In this document: piece by piece, positions 7,268 to 10,590 of the stretch
Position numbering within the stretch: the stretch's first letter is position 1
Layout: each line of letters begins with the position of its first letter
Source of the DNA: CAYWXV01 sp964462535
Lineage (GTDB): Bacteria; Bacteroidota; Ignavibacteria; OLB7
DNA length: 10,590 nucleotides
NCBI GenBank assembly: GCA_964462535.1
Contig: CAYWXV010000080.1
Location: 1 to 10,590 of the forward strand
Direction: 5' to 3'
Program-made: the position numbers and the translations under genes
The notes under the pieces: generated by a model
The model's database searches: none
The model's input: the letters and a program-made list of their open reading frames with translations, nothing else
What the model was told of the DNA's origin: nothing

Positions 7268-7296
7268 GATTCATCGCTCGTTCAGAGCGATGAATC
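7268..7296 (-). terminator. Perfect 12-bp hairpin spanning the stop codon of gene D
   Basis: GATTCATCGCTC (7268-7279) and GAGCGATGAATC (7285-7296) are exact reverse complements around a 5-base loop. On the minus strand the first arm codes for the last four residues of D (DSSL), the TGA stop lies in the loop, and the second arm is untranslated. Only half of the stem pairs are G-C, and no U-tract follows (the transcript continues GGTCCCC), so it is not a classical intrinsic terminator. It could slow or stabilise the 3' end of the D transcript, and may separate D from C-B-A. Confidence 0.5.
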
Positions 7297-10200
7297 AGGG
7301 GAGTCCGCAAGCTCTGCGATCCGTATTCGGTACTCGTGCTTCGGAGTCTTTTCGACAAGCGACTGGTAAAGGCGGAGTGCCTCGGCGCGATGGTCGGCTC
7401 GCCGCGGCGAGTCTTCGACATCGGTGGCGCCGAGCTTCCAGAGTTGGAAGTGCAGCTCCGCAGACTCTTCATCACCGATTCCATTCTCGAACAAACCAGT
7501 GAGACGTTCCAGCGCGGCCTCTCTATGACCCTCGGCTGCTTCGACCTTCGACAGCAGAACTCCGCCGTAAAACTGCGTGTCCGTCTTCGACAGTTCGTCG
7601 CTGATGGCGATGCACTCTTCGGCACAGCTTCGCACATGCGCGATGGCCATCGACTGCCACAGATCTCCGGTAATATTCGGCAGATACTCCGACAGAAACA
7701 CCGGCATTTCCCCACCTTTCCGCGCCAGTTCCACCAACACCTCTCCTGTTCCTAATAGCCAATGCGCCAGCCCCTTGCGAAAGCCAATGGCGCGATGTTC
7801 CACTGTTGCGCGCTGGAAACACTCGAGCGCGCGGTCATACGCTCCCAGCATTTGGTATGCGCTACCCATATTGCCGATAGCCAGGTAGGCACCCCCGCGG
7901 TCACCCAACTCGTTGGATTCGCTCAGCTTACGCTCGTAACACTCAATGGCACGATCATACTCCCCGAGAGCGGAATAGACTATTCCCATTGTGAGGTTCG
8001 CTGCGGCGGCGGCACCTCGGTCTCCCAGTTCCTCCGAAATGTCTACCCCTTTCTGTAGGTGTTTCAAGGCCCGCTCGAAATCGCCACGACTGGAGTACAA
8101 AACCCCCATGTTGGAATGTGCCAGAGCGACGCCTTTGCGGTCCCCCAGCGCATCGGCGATACTCAACTGACGTTCGTAACATTCCACGGCCCTTCGATAC
8201 TCCCCGCGATGGTCGTGCACGATACCCATGTTGCCGTTTGCCATAGAGATCGTACTTCGGTCGCCCCTCGCCTCGGCAATCGTCAACTGTTGCACCAAGC
8301 ACGCCATGGCGCGATCGTACTCGCCAAGATTGATGTACACTAATCCCTTGTTCCCCGTCGCCGCAGCGATATCGTGATCATTGCCCAACTCCGCGGCTAT
8401 ACTTAGCTGTCGGTCGTAGTATTCCAGCGCACGCGCGTACTCTCCGAGGCTATAGTAGACTGCGCCAATGTTGCCGATTGCCCAGGAGATAGCCGTGCGA
8501 TTGCCCAACTCTGTGAATAGGTCCAATGCATGTGTAAACTCTTCCAACGCGTCAGCATAGGCCCCACGCAGGTATAGCACCCATCCTATAGCCCGACGCG
8601 AGATGCCCTCCTCATACTTCATGCCATGCTCGAGTGCCACTGCCAGTTGCTCGCGCCTCAGATCAATGGATGCCGACCAATGACCGATTCTCTCCAGAAG
8701 ATTAGCTACCCGCCCGATTTCTTTGATCCGACCCGTGGGATCGGCATCCTTCCGGCCTGACAGGCCTTGCTGATACAACGCGACCGCATCGACCTCCCCT
8801 TCCATCCGTGACCAGTATTCCAATACCTCATACAACGTTTCCCCGATGTAGAGGGCAAGGAACACCGGCATGGTAGACAGCCAGGTACCTAGACGTTCCT
8901 GTGCGTGGGCGGCATTTAGTTGAAACGCCAGCTCTCTGGCCATGTGTACGCCCACGGTTGTCCCCGCGGCGATCGACTCGTTCACACCGCTCTCGAAGTA
9001 ATCCGCAATTTCCAGGTGCCGCGATCTCATCCTCTCGGCGTCTCCCAAATAGCGCTTCTCCACCGCTCGTCGCAGATAGTCGTGGAAGAATGTCAGCCGA
9101 CCATCCTTGCGCACCAGATGAAAGTCAAGACCCGCGATCATCGTAGCGATCTGCAGGCGGGCAAGACCAGTAGTTCCTGAAAGCTCGCGTTCGTCCAGGC
9201 CGCTCCGGCTGCACCACAGCGACGCCAAGACCTCCGTAACCGTGCCGGTTGTATGGTCGTCCTCGAGTCGCGCCAGTACGCGTTGGAACAGATCCTCGGT
9301 TCCCGTCGACTCCAGATAGTGAGTAATACGCTCGTCGAGTACTTCGTGCTGACCCACTAACCGCAGTTCTTCGAGGAGTGTCTTCAAGAACAGGGGGTGA
9401 CCACACTTGTAGTCGTGGGCGATGCGCGTGATCTGTTCTGCATTCAACGACTTGCGGTACTCGGCGAGATAGCGGACCACCAATGCCTCGCGCTCAGCTT
9501 CACTCAGTGCCTGCATTCCAAGCCGATTCCATCCACGTTTCTCCAACGCCACCAACGTTCCCTCGACTGTCGAGCTAACGACCAGACGGATACACGGCGC
9601 TATTACGTCAGGTATCCAACGGAGGTTGAGAGCGTCGCCCTGGAGCTGGTTGAGTCCATCGAGGATGATGACCAGGGATGAGGGTTGCGTGGTGTCATTC
9701 CTTGTCATTTCATGCTCGGCGTATCCGAGCCATTGCCCCAAAGCCTTCTCCAGCTTTGCGGGTTCAGCTGGAACCTCCTCCTCCCGCCCGAAGCGCTCCT
9801 TGATCTCCATACAGAGATGCCGAATGACCGCGTAGTGGTCGGCCGCGGTTGCTCCGATGCCGACGTAGTGCTCAATCACGAACGCTGTAGGATTCTTTCG
9901 TCGATACTGCTCGGCCCAGAATGCGAAGAGCGAACTCTTCCCACTCCCGCTCTCAGCATATACGATCAGTGGTGGATCGTCCGAGGCAACGTGAGCGTTA
10001 AGTCGCTTGAGATGGAGTGGGTTGGCGATGTAGGCACGTCGGCGACTGAGGGAGAATGCTTCGTGCCGCCGCCGCTCTTCGTCCAACGGTGTCGGTGGCT
10101 TGGCGTCGGCGAAGTCACGAGCGATGATCTTCACGAGATCATCGTATATCATTCCGCCGAGCGAAATCGGATCATCGAATTGCTTGATCGATGCGCCGGT

Positions 10201-10590
10201 GGACTGAATGCGCTCTTGATAGTCTTCAAGCCTACGGAACTCAATCGCTTTGTCGGAACCGTCTATGATGGGTTCGTGCTGTCGGCGGAAGTAGAATCGG
10301 GCGTTCTCAAACTCCTGGCTCGTCACTCCTCCTGCAGCTGCACGAAGCACAGCATACTGTGCTTCCATTTCTGTAATGGACGTTTCGTCGAGGGCCGCAT
10401 CTTCTATCCAGGGGTATTGCTGCAGGAGATTGGGATCCTTCTGGATGTCAGTGTAGGTAGGGATGTAACCGTATCGATCGCCGGTAATGCCGATGAAGTA
10501 TGGTCTGCACTTGTCGACCTCTTCAAGACACGTGCGTATGACCTGCCCGAGCGCCACGTCTTCGTCGGTCAATCCCCATCGTAGATCGAC
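7282..10590 (-). CDS. DUF4062-NACHT-TPR STAND NTPase (paralog D, 5' partial)
   Basis: The frame is open to the right edge. The last codons, 10590-10573, read VDLRWG, followed by LTDEDVALGQ, which aligns with residue 44 onward of C. The true start is therefore outside the window, about 43 codons upstream; the TTG at 10572 is an internal leucine codon, not a start. In the 1102 visible residues: rest of DUF4062 at about 1-102; Walker A at 212-220 (AESGSGKSS, Lys218); Walker B at 307-317 (VIILDGLNQL, Asp311); HPLFLKT at 398-404; FFHDYLRRAVEKRYL at 501-515; eight TPR units at 636, 676 and on to 916, exactly 40 apart; a helical tail with LHFQLW. The NTPase is roughly 80% identical to that of C by eye, so D and C are the closest pair. 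The stop codon TGA (7284-7282) lies in the loop of a perfect hairpin. Predicted cytosolic sensor-switch; ligand unknown. Confidence 0.95.
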   Translation of the reverse strand, partial: VDLRWGLTDEDVALGQVIRTCLEEVDKCRPYFIGITGDRYGYIPTYTDIQKDPNLLQQYPWIEDAALDETSITEMEAQYAVLRAAAGGVTSQEFENARFYFRRQHEPIIDGSDKAIEFRRLEDYQERIQSTGASIKQFDDPISLGGMIYDDLVKIIARDFADAKPPTPLDEERRRHEAFSLSRRRAYIANPLHLKRLNAHVASDDPPLIVYAESGSGKSSLFAFWAEQYRRKNPTAFVIEHYVGIGATAADHYAVIRHLCMEIKERFGREEEVPAEPAKLEKALGQWLGYAEHEMTRNDTTQPSSLVIILDGLNQLQGDALNLRWIPDVIAPCIRLVVSSTVEGTLVALEKRGWNRLGMQALSEAEREALVVRYLAEYRKSLNAEQITRIAHDYKCGHPLFLKTLLEELRLVGQHEVLDERITHYLESTGTEDLFQRVLARLEDDHTTGTVTEVLASLWCSRSGLDERELSGTTGLARLQIATMIAGLDFHLVRKDGRLTFFHDYLRRAVEKRYLGDAERMRSRHLEIADYFESGVNESIAAGTTVGVHMARELAFQLNAAHAQERLGTWLSTMPVFLALYIGETLYEVLEYWSRMEGEVDAVALYQQGLSGRKDADPTGRIKEIGRVANLLERIGHWSASIDLRREQLAVALEHGMKYEEGISRRAIGWVLYLRGAYADALEEFTHALDLFTELGNRTAISWAIGNIGAVYYSLGEYARALEYYDRQLSIAAELGNDHDIAAATGNKGLVYINLGEYDRAMACLVQQLTIAEARGDRSTISMANGNMGIVHDHRGEYRRAVECYERQLSIADALGDRKGVALAHSNMGVLYSSRGDFERALKHLQKGVDISEELGDRGAAAAANLTMGIVYSALGEYDRAIECYERKLSESNELGDRGGAYLAIGNMGSAYQMLGAYDRALECFQRATVEHRAIGFRKGLAHWLLGTGEVLVELARKGGEMPVFLSEYLPNITGDLWQSMAIAHVRSCAEECIAISDELSKTDTQFYGGVLLSKVEAAEGHREAALERLTGLFENGIGDEESAELHFQLWKLGATDVEDSPRRADHRAEALRLYQSLVEKTPKHEYRIRIAELADSPDSSL
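7726..8685 (-). repeat. TPR-coding 120-bp tandem array of gene D (8 units)
   Basis: Eight in-frame 120-bp units of the same consensus as gene C (G-E/A/D-Y/F-x-R-A-x-E-C/Y). The first two (GHWSASIDL, GAYADALEEF) correspond to the first two of C (GEWVEAIALN, GEYAEAIKEF), and the last (GAYDRALECF then HRAIGFRKGL) to the last of C. The two extra units of D therefore lie in the middle of the array. Confidence 0.93.

Noticed and set aside
7282..10572. Gene D starting at TTG 10572
   Set aside because: The frame continues through VDLRWG to the window edge and aligns with residue 44 onward of gene C, so TTG 10572 is an internal leucine codon.
9685..10584. 299-codon plus-strand ORF opposite gene D
   Set aside because: It is antisense to the conserved DUF4062 and NTPase codons of D. 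Its translation has no recognisable motif, and shorter open stretches lie in comparable positions opposite B and C. It is a reading-frame shadow of codon bias.

Overview
The window is almost entirely a head-to-tail array of large paralogous genes, all on the minus strand. From right to left, which is the direction of transcription, there is D (7282-10590, start beyond the right edge), C (3863-7033, complete), B (129-3791, complete) and A (1-81, only the first 27 codons, continuing beyond the left edge). B, C and D share one architecture: an N-terminal DUF4062 domain, a NACHT/STAND-type P-loop NTPase, a winged-helix-like segment, a run of tetratricopeptide repeats in an exact 40-residue register, and a helical C-terminal module. 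A shows only the DUF4062 start, which is nearly identical to the others.

Layout: D and C are separated by 248 bp (7034-7281). This is the only sizeable non-coding stretch. It holds a perfect hairpin at the end of D, a cluster of TCYAACG motifs and small palindromes, and two heptamer repeat tracts, one of them G-rich and directly before C. C and B are separated by 71 bp, which contain a 22-codon mini-ORF that looks like a decayed copy of a family start. B and A are separated by 47 bp. C, B and A could be one transcription unit. No RNA gene, CRISPR array, insertion sequence or believable plus-strand gene was seen.

How the genes may work together: STAND NTPases of this shape normally sense a ligand with the C-terminal repeats, oligomerise through the NTPase, and signal through the N-terminal domain. 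Here the visible repeat arrays have 10 (B), 6 (C) and 8 (D) units. The N-terminal 48 residues are almost invariant between B and C, while the rest of the proteins diverges. This fits several receptors with different sensor surfaces and a common output. It is inference: nothing in the window is a separate effector enzyme, and a conflict or anti-phage role is suggested only by family resemblance.

Organism: a bacterium with moderately GC-rich DNA (judged by eye). None of the three visible starts has a clear Shine-Dalgarno sequence. Large tandem STAND/TPR families and intergenic heptamer repeats are common in large-genome, developmentally complex lineages (for example Planctomycetota, Cyanobacteria, Chloroflexota), but I cannot place it more precisely.
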